A stretch of 64,000 nt of DNA. It comes from Saxidomus purpurata (Eukaryota; Mollusca; Bivalvia; Venerida; Veneridae). The number at the start of each line of letters is the position of its first letter. The first letter of the stretch is position 1. The notes under the pieces are model-generated. The model had not been told where the DNA came from, searched no databases, and worked only from the letters and a program-made list of their open reading frames with translations. Position numbers and translations under genes: made by a program. The stretch lies in contig JAFMSR010000009.1 of NCBI GenBank assembly GCA_022818135.1, positions 19,027,353 through 19,091,352 on the forward strand, written 5' to 3'. Below, piece after piece: positions 33,268-46,921 of the stretch.

Positions 33268-34492
33268 GGATATCGTTGACTCTTGCCAGCATCGTACGGA
33301 TTTTTTGAACTCTAAGAGGACTCGGGGATTCCGTGAAGATGTTCACCGAGCTCCCGAGTTCTTTCTGAGCTCGTAAAAAGTTCTAAGTCGGGAGCAGCTC
33401 GCAAGGGTCCCGTACGGAAACCACAAAAGCCCCAGTAGAGCTCGTATGGGCATCACACGATGTCCGTACGGATTTGGAACACCGCGAGGCTTGTAATTGC
33501 CGATGCTTGCATGATTATCGCGGCGGAGTCGCACGGTCAATGTACAATGTTCGCACGATGCTACGGACACAGGAGGGGGAACTTGCGACGTCCGCACCAG
33601 GCCCACAGGGCGTTACGTTCGCCGTACAGGCTCCGTTAGACATCCTTCACGATTCTAGCTAAATATGGGAAATTTTCAGATATCACCAAACTGGTTTATT
33701 TTTGTTGTACGGATACTGTGCGGGTACCGTACGAGTGCCGTACGACGAGTGCCGTACGAACACATGTGAACCGTACTATGTACGTCCGAGCTCCTTCCAA
33801 GCTCCGCACGACTTGTCTGCGAGTTCCGTACGAGTATCTTACAATTGCATCCTCTTAAAGATCGCACGAGGCTCGAATGCATGTGACAAGAAGCTGCAAT
33901 TGTTCGGAGACAGTACGGATTTCAAAAATTGGTGGAATCGTACGGTTTTATTTACCGAAAGAACATCGTTTGGATATGTTATACAGCGAGGCCCGTATGA
34001 GCTTGCCGGTGCTCGCACATCTATCGCAGTGGAGAAGCACGGTCAACGTACAATGTTCGTACGATACTGTGAATACCGAATGGGGAACTTGCGATGTCCG
34101 AACGAGGCCTGCAGGACGTTACGTTCGCCGTACGGGCTCCGTTCGACATCCTTGAAGATTCTAGCTAAAAATGAGAAATTATTGCCGATCTTGTTTATTC
34201 TTGTCGTACAGACACCGTGCGGACTTTGTACGGGCACCGTTTGAGTGCCGTACGATCACACGTGCATCGTACGAGATACGTTCGAGCTCCTTCCAAGCTC
34301 CGCACGACTTGTCTGTGATGTCCGTACGTATATCTTCATTTGCACCCACCAAATGATCGCACGGGGCTCGTATGCATGTGACCGGAAGTTACGATTGTAC
34401 AGAGACCGTATGTACTTTAACAATTGGTGGAATCGTACAATTTTATAAAATGTACGGACATCGTACGTACATTGTATGTGTGACCAAGGCAT
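33075..34492 (+). mobile_element. CGTACG-rich nonautonomous DNA element, arm A
   Basis: Bounded by ATACCCTGGTCACAT (33179; a diverged duplicate at 33075) and TGTGACCAAGGCAT (ending 34492), i.e. terminal inverted repeats. The interior is GC-richer than its surroundings and studded with CCGTACGA/TCGCACGG motifs. It is itself a tandem dimer: for example GTTACGTTCGCCGTAC at 33612 and 34118, and CCTTCCAAGCTCCGCACGAC at 33793 and 34289 (period about 500 bp). The 180-residue ORF at 33702-34244 and its overlapping ORFs arise from this composition and show no protein family. Confidence 0.75.
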
Positions 34493-34960
34493 TAGTAAAG
34501 CATGAACAGTCTGTAAAACACTAAAGAAATACGACAAAGTGTTTTTAAAATCCTTGAATCGTCTGTATCTATTATAAGCTTTTACAAATTGTAATCCAAA
34601 AAGGACCAGTGACTGCTAATGTTACGAGGGTTTTACTGGCAATTTTAAAAGCAAAACCTACTCTATGATTTACTAAAAGGTTATTGTAATGAGTCTTCAG
34701 TTTTACCAAATAAATTAGTCTGATATTTAAAACATATGTCTTTTGTACAACACACGTTTTCAATTTTAATGTTCATTGTACATGTACGTGTCTGACCTCA
34801 TTTGAAAAATGCGGATTAATAACACTTTAATAATAATAATAATGATAATCTAATTTGTAAGCCATTAGACTTTGGAAAACATAATTTTCCCACAGTATAT
34901 ACTTCTGCATATGTCTTTCGACATTAATTGATAAACACATTTCGTATTCCTTATTTAGGC

Positions 34961-34996
34961 GCATTACCTCGTGCATTACCTCGTACATTACCTCGT
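34961..34996 (+). repeat. 12-bp tandem repeat, three units
   Basis: GCATTACCTCGT occurs twice and ACATTACCTCGT once, back to back, just before dispersed repeat R1 copy 2. Confidence 0.95.
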
Positions 34997-35030
34997 GCGT
35001 AACATCAGTCATGAGAATACTCTGAGCACT

Positions 35031-35285
35031 CATTCAACGACTGGAGGCATTGAAGTAATAATTGCGGATGCGCTATGACAATCCCAAGGGATTAAATCTT
35101 TCGTATCATGGTTAATCTATTTCCTTGGAAATTATCAATTCTGACTGTGAAATTGCATAGATACATCTACACGAGCCCGTTAACCATGTTACAGAACGTA
35201 CAGAACGGGCATTTGATGATTAAGGGGTAATAGAAAGACGCTGTTCTTACTCGAAACGCGCGAGCCAACTCCCGAGACACCTATA
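35031..35285 (+). repeat. Dispersed repeat R1, copy 2
   Basis: Same-orientation partner of 4901-5165. Here it fills the spacer between the two CGTACG-element arms. Noncoding. Confidence 0.65.
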
Positions 35286-35546
35286 TCGCCTTTGATTTTC
35301 TGAAGTTATTATACCTAAATTGTTAGGATGAACTTAATTGAATCAAATCCTAATTGCCAAGACTTTTTTCAGTATACATATATCAAACATGTCAAACAAT
35401 TACAAATCCGTATTACAACAGTGGTGCCGCTTAACCTAGTAGATGGGAAATCTCAATAATTTTAAATCGTAATAACTGAGCATATCATTCCGCTTTTGGA
35501 AATATGAATGTCTTCATATTGATTAAAGAAACAAACAATATCAGTT

Positions 35547-36902
35547 ATGCCTTGGTCACATATGTATACGATGTCCGTACGGTTAATAAAACGGTACGAT
35601 TCCACCCACTGTTGAAATCCATACGGTTTCCGAACAATCGCAGCTTCTGGTCACATGCAAACGGGCCCGTTGCAATCTTTTACAGGATGCAATTGTAAGA
35701 TACTCGTACGGAAATCGCAGACAAGTCGTGCGGAGCTTGGAAGGAGCTCAGACGTACATAGTATGGTGCACATGTGTTCGTATGGCACTCGTACGGTGCC
35801 CGTACGGTATCCTTACAACAAAAATAAACCAGTTCGGAAATATCTGAAAATTTCGCATATTTAGCTAGAATCGTGGGCCTCGTGCGGACATCGCAATTTC
35901 CCCATCCGGTGTCTATAGTATCGTGCGAACATTGTACGTTGACCGTGCAACTCCCCTGCGATAATCATGCAAGCATCGGCAATCTATTACAGCCCTCGCT
36001 GTGTTCCCAATCCGTGCGGACATTGTGTGATGCCAGTACGAGCTCTACTGGGGCTTTTGCGGTGCCCGTACGGGAACCTTACGGGACCCGACTTCTAAAC
36101 GTTTTACGAGCTCAGAAAGAACTCGGGAGCTCGGTGAAACATTTTCACCGAATAGCCGAGTCTTCTACGATTTCAAAAAATCCGTACGATGCTCGCCAGA
36201 GTCAACGATATCCGTACGGACTCTGCAAAACTTCGACTGAAAACTTCTAAAATCCCTACAGCCTCCATACAATCGTTGCTTCTGGCCACATAACTACGAG
36301 CCCCGTACGATCTTTTGGAGGATACAGTTGTAGATATTCGTACGTCCGTCGTGAGGAGCTTGGAAGGGGCACGTGTGCTCGTTCGGTGCCCGTATAATGT
36401 CCGCACGATGTCGGTACGACACGAATAAACCAGTTCAGCGATAATTTCTCAGTTTTAGCTAGAATCGTCAAGGATGTCGTACGGAGCCTTTTATGGCGAA
36501 CGTGACGAACTGCAGCGCTCGTGCGGACATCGCAATTTCCCCACCCGTTGTCCGTTGTATCGTACGAAAATCATACGTTTACCGTGCTTCTCCTCTGCGA
36601 GCACCGGCAATTTCTAACGGAACTCGCTGTGTTCCAAATCCGCACGGACATTTTTTGATGCCCGTAGGAGCTCTACCGGAGCACGTTTGGTGCCAGTACT
36701 GGGTCCTTGCATTGCCCGTACGGGGCCATTGAGCTGATCCCGACTTCGAAAATTACTATGAGCTATGCGAGAACTCGGTAGCTCGGTGAATCTACGAGTT
36801 CAAAAATCCGTACGATGCCCGCAAGAGTGAACAATGTCCGTACAAACTTTTGATTGAAAACCTACTCGTAATGAGCTCGTAGTGTTAATGTGACCAGGGT
36901 AT
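35547..36902 (-). mobile_element. CGTACG-rich nonautonomous DNA element, arm B (inverted)
   Basis: The inverted counterpart of arm A, bounded by ATGCCTTGGTCACAT (35547) and ATGTGACCAGGGTAT (ending 36902). It repeats the same internal blocks in reverse, including the dimer: TCGTGCGGACATCGCAATTT at about 35880 and 36520. ORFs at 35655-35864, 35873-36250, 36173-36406, 36256-36471 and 36493-36732 are compositional. Confidence 0.75.
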
Positions 36903-37799
36903 TAGGCATGTGTGTGTCTCAAAAGAGCATAATGACATCAAAAACTCGGGTAGATATTCGGCAAACACAGTCTGCCCAAAGCCCATTTTTAGAAACATAA
37001 TCAGTTTAGATTTCAATATGATTGCAATATGTTTGTTTTGTGACTGAAAATGTTGATGTTTCTATTCTTTCAAATGACATATACTTAATTGAATTTTGTC
37101 TGTTCGATGCAATACCAAATGAATTCTCAAAAGTCGATATTTACGACATGTCAGAAATCTGAAAGGCAGTGTGTCACAGGTATTAGAAAACGCTATCTGT
37201 TTCACTTGTTTACCTTTTTGTACGGTTAGAAGGTAACAACGATCGTTCAAAGAAAATAAATCAATTTAATGACATAAAATGTAAAGCAAAACTATACATG
37301 TACATCACGGTTCCATCAAGCAGGAAACAGTGCATGAAACACAAATAAAGATTTCTTTCTATATGAAGGTAACCCTAACTTTAAGCCTTGTTAAAGTATG
37401 TGTTGCTGGAGAAATTATTTTGTTTCATTTAATGCCGTTTCTCTCGTAATCGTCAACAGCACCATTTTATTTTATCTATTTGCTTAGTAATTGAAAAGAC
37501 CTTTCCATATATGTATAGTGTAATACTTTCTGAATATATATAAAATACAAATACGTTGGATGATTTTGACAATTTTCGTATTTACAATAGTTTAAAAAAA
37601 TGATGTTGTTGCAACTTAACTCATCGTCATTGTTACTCCGTGCTGTATCTATGTAACTTTCCGTTGTGGTTGTAATAACTGGTACTTGAAAATCTTATAA
37701 CACGATGGTAGTAGTATGTAAGTGTCCTGCATGTATAATAAATATTGTCGTAGTTTGTCTATGTTTCCTCGATTTAATTCTCGATCTGTTGTCCCGTCG

Positions 37800-37990
37800 A
37801 TTAAGTGTCTTGTGGGCGAGATGCCCGTTGGGGTAGTGTCGCATATTGTAAAACATTCAGTTCCCTATCGTTCGTACGAAACTGCCACATTCCTCACATG
37901 AAGAGACATGGCCGATTTCAGGGCTCGATTCCATGTTCCTCGATTTATGAAAGATAACAGTGGCTCTAACCACTCGCCCATAAAGACGCG
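37800..37990 (-). repeat. Bivalve-type tRNA-derived SINE, copy 2
   Basis: On the reverse strand, GGGCGAGTGGTTAGAGCCAC is the box A region, GAATCGAGCCCTGAAATCGG is the box B region, and the body CATGTGAGGAATGTGGCAGT matches the copies at 4190-4407 and 52325-52500. Confidence 0.75.
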
Positions 37991-37999
37991 ATATCTAAT

Positions 38000-40700
38000 C
38001 AATGCAAAGTAAAAACAAAGATAACGATGCCAACAAACGGAAACACACCTAAGTAATTTTGAATGTTCTTATAACTTGCCCCTGAAATAATCTTGCACTG
38101 TACCGGAAAAGTCCAAGAGGAAATCTTGATAATACAATCTTCTGTAATACTCATGTGGCAGGAGATAATTAATTCCCTACACTATACGAGTCATTTTCAT
38201 TAGATTGTATCGTACGACTCGCTCCATTACCGTAGGTATTAACATATTACCGGGTAATAAAACAAGAGAAGACAAATGACCTTATAATCATGATAATGGA
38301 ATGCCAGTGTTTATTAATGCAGAAATGTCACGATTAGGTACTATGTTAATTATTGAATGGCATTCATCTTTGTTTAGAATAGTAAATTAGAAATTTCCAT
38401 ATATAACCACACAGCTTAGGAACATACTTTCTAGGCCCGAATTTAATCCTAAAAAAGTTTACTAAAAATGAAAATGCTATATGGACAGAAAATACTACAG
38501 ATATTAGGAACAAATTTAAATGGTCTCACAAAGTTTATTATACGGATATTGCTGTACCGGGTTTTATATAGACTGCACATCAACAACGCTAAGTACACAT
38601 TTACAGTCATATAGAACTATCACACTTATATCACGCTTATTTTGCATTAAATCACAGCATTATGTTTAATTGTGGCAACAACATTATTAACGTCGTATAT
38701 GCGTACTTGGGCCTTTGGGTCGTTTTCTTTTAACAATAAGTACGGCTTTGTTTTCTTTTAAACACATGTCTGATAAAAAAAATCGAAATCGATAATTAAA
38801 TTAACATGACCCTTTAAAGATGCTTGCTCTCGGATTTAGGTGGAAAAAAACAAGGTTCTTCGTTGTGTCTAATATTGGCATATTTTAGAACGACTTTGCG
38901 AACAAAGGGTCAAGTATAAAACCTGTAAAGTACTTTATTATACACTACCAAATCATTAATCGTTGCAGACACTTTTGAAATTTTTATCAAATGATATAGT
39001 GTAACGAGGACGTCAAATCAAGGTTTAATGTTATGCATATTTAACTTGTGTTGCGTATAAAAAATACATTTGAATTACAGAAAAATCTAATCTGTTTTAA
39101 TATACTTCATTGTTGTTTATTTACAATAATAAAGTGACAGTTAACGGTCAGTATATTCCTTGAAAATGGCCGACATTTTGTCTCTCCCATCTCCCGTACG
39201 CCCTAGGCTTAACTACTTTTAACTTTCATACATGGTTATTGGTAAAATTGATTTTAAGAAGTGGTTGTTAGAATTTGAAATTTTTAACAAAAACTAGTAT
39301 CGATGACTTTTGGTCAACGCTTCGGATACAGTTGATATCTTTAAAATGTCTTTGAAATGATGCACTGCGAGTAAAATCGTTTATCAAGTACTGCAACTGA
39401 CAAGCTTATCGATTATAATCAAGTCACTAGACACGAAATTATCGTGTGCACTATAAATCATAAACTGAATATTATCGTTATTGAGGTCATTGGTTGGGAC
39501 AAGGGTATCATGGAAATTACATGATCTATGTAGATAGATAATTATACGGAAAACAAACTAATTTTGTAAATTAGTTTATAAACTACTTTTGTATATTAAT
39601 GTATAAACTAATTTTGCATAGTAGTTTATCAAACGAGCGCGTATTTTTTCTCGTAATGTATTCCGATTAGATACATATTCTCGCTCAAATTAAAGAAGAA
39701 ATTTTCTGCTGATAAATCAATACAGAGTCTTCAAGACACTTTCCTTGATATGTTAAAAGTGCCAATGATTTCTATTCAACATAAACCATGTCCCCATCTT
39801 CTTTTAAGGCATGCGCAGTTACAGTGCAAGTATCTATAAGCTTGCAAAATTAACTGACACTAAAGTCATAATTTGTGATGTGTCCACTATATTTTATTAT
39901 TTGTTGATAGCTTCTTATGATTTTAAGCTACTGTTCTAACATTTTAATACAATTAGAACTAATTGCATAATCGAAAGTTTTCGGACGCTTACACGTCGAA
40001 GTAATGAGTCAAAGCAGACTGTTTTGTAAAAGCCGACCCCTGTAGGGTCATTTATCAGTTTAGACATCTATATTAACACCTATAGTACACGTGTACTCAA
40101 GAGTCTGACTGTCACCTAATAAAGACGAGATAAGTTATAATGTTATTTAATATGTCATACAATGTAGATAACTATCAAAGTTGACGCTTTTATCAAATTA
40201 GGAAACAACTACAAAATAAATCATAAAATGGGGAATAACCTACAAATGAACACACACTATGACTCTACATGTAATTGAATTAATAAATAACAACCACGTA
40301 CTTGTAACTGGTGAAAGCAATGAGTGCCGTTTAAAAACGACACTTTCTTGAAAATGTTTATGCAACGTTAGAGCAAGGCAAATGCATTTTTTTTTTTCAA
40401 ATAATGCCTTTTTTGAAGGCCAGCAAACAAGTTTACGCTTACATAAACACACATGTACGTTTTCCCCCACTCTTTTGCTTCTGTTCTTTAAATAAGTTAT
40501 GGACAGGGCAACATACATTTTGTAATATATTTTTGATTTCCTGTACTAACCCTGCATTGAGTTTTTTTGTATAATTCGTTCTAAGATCTTTTATCTCGAT
40601 AATCGATGTCTATTATGGACCATACATATTGTTTTATCATAGGTTCCACGTGCTTACATGTACTAGTACAAGTACCATCAATAAGACGTAATAGCATTGT
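38000..40700. other. No gene recognised
   Basis: AT-rich. 39560-39630 carries loosely repeated AAACTAATTTTG.A..AGTTTAT near-palindromes. The ORF at 40240-40518 has no family. Confidence 0.45.
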
Positions 40701-40948
40701 GCACCTCGATAGCCTAGTGGTAGAGCGTCCGCTTCGAGTGCGGGAGGTCGTGGGTTCGCTCCCTGGCCGCGTCATACCAAAGACGTAAAAACTGGTACAT
40801 TGTGCCAGTAGCTCCCTTGCTTGACGCTCAGAATTAAAAGGGAAACTGGCTTCTCTTCTTTCATACCCTCACGGCGATGGATACCATCAGGAATGAGGTG
40901 CCGAGAGTGATTAATATAAGTTGGATAACTTGTTTCACAATCGACCTA
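40701..40948 (+). repeat. tRNA-derived SINE, near full length
   Basis: GCACCTCGATAGCCTAGTGG opens a tRNA-like head with box A at 40710-40726 and box B GGGTTCGCTCCC at 40752-40763. A conserved-looking body follows (GTGCCAGTAGCTCCCTTGCT), then a tail through ACTTGTTTCACAATCGACCT. It may belong to the MetaSINE/V-SINE type families known in bivalves. ORFs at 40581-40788 on both strands are SINE by-products. Confidence 0.8.
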
Positions 40949-43339
40949 AAAAAAGTATAAACTAGCAATGTGCACATTGCAAACCATTAAACACATTTAA
41001 ATCTTATTCAGATATATACCGTAGGTGCCGGCCAAAGTATCACATACCACTCGTAGGAAACGTTGATATCTCTTCACAAATATGATAAAACAAAATGAAA
41101 TATAAAGTGCTTAAAACTAGCCACGAGAATCTGCTATGAACGCTGGCTGTCATATTTTATTTTTTACATGGCCTGTTAAAAACAAACAGTGAAGTACCTT
41201 TTCATCTGCAGTTTTTGAAATTCTTACTACCTTTAGTGTCAGACTCTTAACGTGTTTTTATGGTCTGAAACAGATCTTGTGAACTACATCGATTGAGATA
41301 AATGAATGCAATATATGCCAAAAAGGCATAGACATGAACAATTTAGTTATTATGTATACTGTTCTTACAACTATGATTTGGAAGTCGGGTCATATAAAAG
41401 TCCACGTATATGTCAAAATTTGATTCTGTTCAATTTTGAAATCAGTCGAGACAAGTTAATTCTAGTTTACTCCGAAGTCCAGATTAAACCTAAATCAGAG
41501 GAATATATTCAGTTATTCTGAAATTAGTCCATCTTAAACGCTTCTCGGAATACATTATGATTTAAGTCAGTCCCGAATAAATGAACGTCGCACAAAAAAT
41601 GTATGCAGCAGCAACTGAAAGTCACTGATTGTAGAAGACAATGCAGATTGAAACCATTTTACAAGTAACAATCCGATTCGATCGTTAAAATGTTATTAAA
41701 TTCTTATAAATGATGAGCATAGGCAATTAAGACAAACAATTAATCATATTGAACCGATAAAGCTTCAAATGGAGCTATTAAAATATTGGCGCTCACGGAA
41801 AGATATCGGTCCGAGGATAAATATGTATATTGGCGAGCACGTTTTACTTTATTTCGATCGACATTCAAATTGCTTGTATACCAACATACAACAATTTCCT
41901 TTACGATACAATCTGAGAAAGCACAGCGACAATTTGTTGCATTAGATGTTGCTTAGCATCATATTTCCATATTGAATTTATCGTACAAATTTATTTGTTT
42001 TCTTTAATCCCTCGTATAGATGCTGTTTCAAAAAATTAAATTTCAGCAAATTTATTCATATTTGTGATTTTTGCCGTAAACGGAAACTGGACATTATCAC
42101 GTATACATGTAGAACATAATTCCTTTCGTTTTATATGCTGGACTTTTTGTTACTTGCTGTAGTTCGCTTTAATATAAAGGTAGACCATATCAAGATAGAC
42201 TCACAGAAACCCTTATCAAATATTAAGTATTAAGAACGTCATGTGAAATTTGGATGCGGATACAACTTTTTCATAAGCTTTGTCCCATATTTGCTATACA
42301 AATGTAGATGGGTAGACGATGATTTAACTAACAAAACGAATACCCACTATAACTGAAACGTTTTTTGCCGAAAATAAACCTTTTAAAGTTAAATTTTCGA
42401 TTTCTATGATAACTTGCTGTTTGCTTGTAACACTCAATTTATGATAACTTGCTGTTTGCTTGTAACACTCAATTTAAATTTTATTTGGGCCGGAAATATT
42501 TTCATCAATTAGATCTAAAGCATAAACTATGTTTGATAAAAGAAGAAAGAAAAAACGATAGGGTAAATAAGATATTAGAACAGTTTCTCTCTGCATTTGC
42601 ACATGGGTAGCTCCTATGTGAAACATTATACAAGCAACTTTTGTTGAAATGCTCCTAGTACAAGTCATAAGATCACGATACATGTTGAAGCGCCCTATAT
42701 CAACTGGTCTAGGAATTCTGATTAAAGACACTCCTGATATTCACCTGTTATAAGTCTTCAATCAAGTAAACCATTACATGTGACAGTTTTTAATTACCGG
42801 TGACGACACAATTATTGCGTCAACAAATCAGACGACGTCCCACGCATTCGATGAAAATATACAATAGTGTGTCTCTAAAATAAAAATAAACACAGTACAG
42901 TATTTGATACTTTGGAAAAAAAACAGTACAAGGATGATACATTGGAAATAAGTCAGCAAAATGTGGGGTACATTGCAAATATAATTAGTACAATGATTTG
43001 CTAATATAAGCGGCGCAACGTTCTAAGTAACGCTACTTTTCAATTGTTCTGGCTAACAGCCTAGTTGTTAGCAATTTTGATATAACAGAAGCATTCATAC
43101 AATGTATCACATGACAATACTTTGTTACTTGATTTTACATATTTGAAACACATACTCTGTGCCTTTTGGACTATTTTCAATGCAAAACCAGACAAATCAA
43201 ATATAAATAAAAGTGATGTTGACAAGCTTTCCAATATATAGGGTATTCGATATAGCCTGTCCCATTCTGTCTAGAAGAAAGACATATTATTCTAGCACAT
43301 GCCGTCACACTAAGAACATGATAGCATTTATAAATCAGA
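40949..43339. other. No gene recognised apart from the 35-bp duplication
   Basis: Short ORFs at 41306-41521 and 42474-42731 look random. No further repeat pairs were seen. Confidence 0.45.
42406..42475 (+). repeat. Perfect 35-bp tandem duplication
   Basis: The 35-bp unit beginning ATGATAACTTGCTGTTTGCT occurs at 42406-42440 and 42441-42475 without mismatch, suggesting recent duplication. Confidence 0.95.
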
Positions 43340-43520
43340 AGCCAAGGAAACATGCCAGACTTTTGATATTAAATCTGTCATTTATGTGAGATGTGTTTCC
43401 TGTACAAATAATAGCTTCTCCGTGTTTTGTCAACGCTAGTAAGTGACACGATAAATCCAGAGAATTGATAATAATGCTCGAAGATGTGTCAGTAGGGAAA
43501 CAAAAACGTTTACAACATAT
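43340..43520 (+). repeat. Dispersed repeat R4, copy 2
   Basis: Direct-orientation partner of 14385-14600 (shared GGAAACATGCCAGACTT and CTGTCATTTATG). Noncoding. Confidence 0.55.
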
Positions 43521-44069
43521 GATACGTGTCATTTCATAATTGTATCTTCAGCAGATTCTCTTGAATTGTACAGTTTTTTACCTTACATAGCAGGCTATCT
43601 GTTTACAATGTACGATTCGTGCCATTTTTATGTTGGGTTGATTTACCTTTACCTATTTAATAAATGTTTATAATGAGTATCTTCAAAAAGATTACTTGAG
43701 TTATTTCATCACCGTATTTATCGAAGTCCCATTATCATTTTAATTACAGGGTCACTACAAGGTCATCATGATCAACAAGGTCAAGATAATCAGTTGTTTT
43801 TCTCTTTAAAAAAATTATAATTTTAATTCCGGTGGTATGATTGCAAAGTCAAGGCAAGATCAGATCTTTTCTAGTTATTTTCATAGCTTTATTGGTGAAC
43901 GATTATTTACCTTATGCCAACACCACCCGAGAAAGTTTGGTACACGTGGGCTAACAAAAGGCTTATTTTTATCCAACATATTTAAAGACTGATAAATGGT
44001 TCTTAACAGAAAACTATCAAGTATCAAACTAAGTTGAAGAAATCACACAGGTATTCAGTTGACATTGTT

Positions 44070-44071
<2 letters not shown>

Positions 44072-44105
<34 letters not shown>
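44072..44105. repeat. Poly(T) run of 34
   Basis: A pure T tract of 34 bases. It could be the poly(A) tail of a minus-strand retrocopy, but no element body is recognisable to its right (44106 onward), so this is unproven. The plus ORF at 44034-44225 simply reads through it. Confidence 0.95.
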
Positions 44106-44108
<3 letters not shown>

Positions 44109-44960
44109 AACAATCTTTTTTTTTGGGAGGATGGGGGAGGGGTTTGGACAAATATCAAAAATGTGAAACTAAACGGCACCCTTACCAGGACCATGTACTT
44201 ACAAAGTAGTGCTTTTTGCGACTGAACCTTCCAGATGCCTTCATTTTATCTCCCCTGTTCAAAACTTGATTCCCATATTCAAAACTGAATCCGTAAAATA
44301 GTATTTCTTCTCAACTATGTTGAAACTCGTCTTCGAAGGGCAGTGAGCACTTTTAAACTAGTCACATCTCAGGCGTCTGGAGAAACCTTGTAATGTCAAC
44401 ACTTTCTAACGTTTGGCTGTTGAAACACTTATTTTTTGTTCATAATGATAGAGGATTGGTTAGCCAAGAACGTGAAAACAACGGTAGAAACTCCAATATT
44501 CAATTTGGTGCTATGCAAAACCACTTTTTAATGCAAACCATATCATGGAAATTGTAAAAATATCTGAAACTTGAACGGGATGTGCACAGTAAATGGAGAT
44601 AACATGCATATGTACATTCGAGACACCAGCCATTTACCATCTTACTTCATGTTATACATTTATTAGAGGAAAGAATCAAGTACAAATATAACTTAATTTA
44701 GAATCTGCTTCTTATTAAGGTAGCTCGCGGGTTTTCCCCCAAAATCGGATCATTTTTTAAGAAGGCAACGCAGATTTAAGATATTTTGCATGACAATCCC
44801 GTGACTAACTGACGTTTGTAGAAAAAAATATGGTGAAGTGGTATATCCATGGAAACTGAGTTTAAAACCAAAAATAATATCAAACAGGGAATGCCACGTA
44901 CCAAAAACGCAGCCTCCCAAAACGAGCCCCACAGCACCCGAAGTGCACACCACCAACAAA

Positions 44961-45060
44961 CAACACACACACACACACACACACACACAAAACACACACA
45001 CACACAAACAAAAAAAAAAAAACACACACAAACACCACCAACACACACACAAAAAAAAAA
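44961..45060 (+). repeat. Compound (AC)n microsatellite with A-runs
   Basis: ACACAC blocks are interrupted by poly(A) stretches and CACCAACAC. All the Cys/Val-rich minus-strand and Thr/His-rich plus-strand ORFs between 44750 and 45092 are readings of this tract. Confidence 0.95.
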
Positions 45061-45739
45061 GTGGACAACGAACAATTAACGGAACCACCTAAAGCACCAC
45101 CTAGCGTGGAGGTGTATTGTCGTCAATTTTTGTGTTATTTTCGATATATCTATTATATGTAGGTAGTTTTACATTCAGTTGTCGGAGGGTATGTGTTATA
45201 TTCTAGTTACTTGCAAGTGCAATGGTGTCAGCAGAACGAACGGTATAAGCCAGTAATTCTGATTTCGATTTCTGAATTAAAGTGTTTAACTGCTGTAACA
45301 CTAGTCTAGTCAGTTCTAACAAAAGATCATGGCACTAAAATCGATTTCTTTATATAGCGCAAATGATAACGATAAAGTGGTTGGAACAAAACTGTCGTTT
45401 TTCTGTAATAGGTGAGGATTATACACTATAAAACACATTGCGCAGGCCAACAAAATTCTTATCATGATACCGTTGTGCTGCATGTAAAATTTGTAACTTG
45501 ATATATAATTCAACTATTTGAATTGTTTATTAAAGGGCACTCCCTACATCAGATTATATTCTCGAAACCTAAATTATGTGGTCAATGAACGTAAAATGAT
45601 AAATAAATATAATTTCAAAGAAGAACATATGGCGTAAAATGCCTCATTCTTCCACAATTAATCAATATAGATGCTTTATGTAATAAATCGCATCCACCCA
45701 TTAAATGTACAACAACAACTCTACACATATTATTTAAAG

Positions 45740-45901
45740 GTTTACGGTACTGCAGTATATTTTAAATCGTTGATTTTATCGATAATGACTGGAAATGCAT
45801 AGCTGAAACTTTTAGGTTAAGTTATAGTACTTCCAAAGATTCTATTATTTATGTTTTGGAGGTTATTTAGTTTGGCATCAGTTATAGGGTATGTCCCTTT
45901 A
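45740..45901 (-). repeat. Dispersed repeat R3, copy 2 (inverted)
   Basis: Reverse complement of 12976-13136 with near-equal length and about 85% identity by eye. Both carry the terminal AAAGGGACATACCCTATAAC. Confidence 0.8.
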
Positions 45902-46921
45902 ACGTGATACATGTTTCACAGTATATACTTATAACCATAAATAATCAGTAAACACAACACCCGGCCTAATAGGTTTATATATCATGCCTCGTTACATGTA
46001 TATTATATTGTTTAGTTGGTTTCTACAATGTAGTATGTTGTTTGTTCTTTGGTGTTATAATGGATTTGATTTATGTGATATTTTGTACATATTCATCATT
46101 ATTATCGTTGTGTGGGCGTTTTCTGTGTACGTCGCCGGCATAATTTACTCAAAGCCATAAGTATTGTATATTGGGGATCCGGTGGCTGACAAGTGATGTG
46201 CTGATTGCGAATGCCTAAGTTTATTTTTATTCTTTATTTGCAATTATAGTCAATTAGTTAGCAAATGAGGATTTTATCTCGTAGCTCTAATACAAATACC
46301 CTTTCTTTTGTAAAAACTCAATGATGTGAAAGAATGTTTTCACAATTTTCCGTCCATGCATTTGTTCCGAAGTCCCATATTTTTAAGTCTGAAGATTATA
46401 AAAGCATTGATGGCAACGATTACAAAATTTTATACTCCAGTACTTGGTTTTTGGCCTGGGGACTGAAAGTCCCCTAGGCCTAAGTTAGCATACCAGATTT
46501 CAAACACTGCAAGAAATTTAGCTGTGCTATGTGCGAATAACAACTGTAAACATGCGCTATGCGAAAGTAGTGCAAGACAGACCAGATCAATCTTCTGTTT
46601 GAATGTCGCATATGATAAGAACATATTACAAATAAAAAGAGTACATACAACTTCAAACGATTGCAGGAAGGTATATAGCTTACAGGCTGCATTACACATT
46701 TTTTTCTGTTTTAGAAATTAATGCGCTGTTAGCTGATTACGGAAGATAATCATATGCATATCACGGAAAAGTACAGATATTTACGGAAACGTACGGAGCT
46801 CGGTATAAGAGTTTGTAGTTTGATTTTCAAATTTCCGATGTTATTTCATTGACAACTTTGTTATTTACGAACGATAACATATATATTTACCTAAAAATAA
46901 ATTTCTTTAAAAAAAAATATA

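Noticed and set aside
33702..34244. 180-residue ORF, longest in the window
   Set aside because: It lies inside the CGTACG repeat element, overlaps other open frames on both strands, and its translation only mirrors the repeat motif (RTS, VRT, CSYDT). Low AT content explains the lack of stops.
40701..40772. Possible functional tRNA gene
   Set aside because: Box A and box B are good, but the 5' and 3' ends do not form an acceptor stem and a SINE body follows directly.
44750..45092. Cys/Val-rich and Thr/His-rich ORFs
   Set aside because: They are translations of the AC microsatellite.
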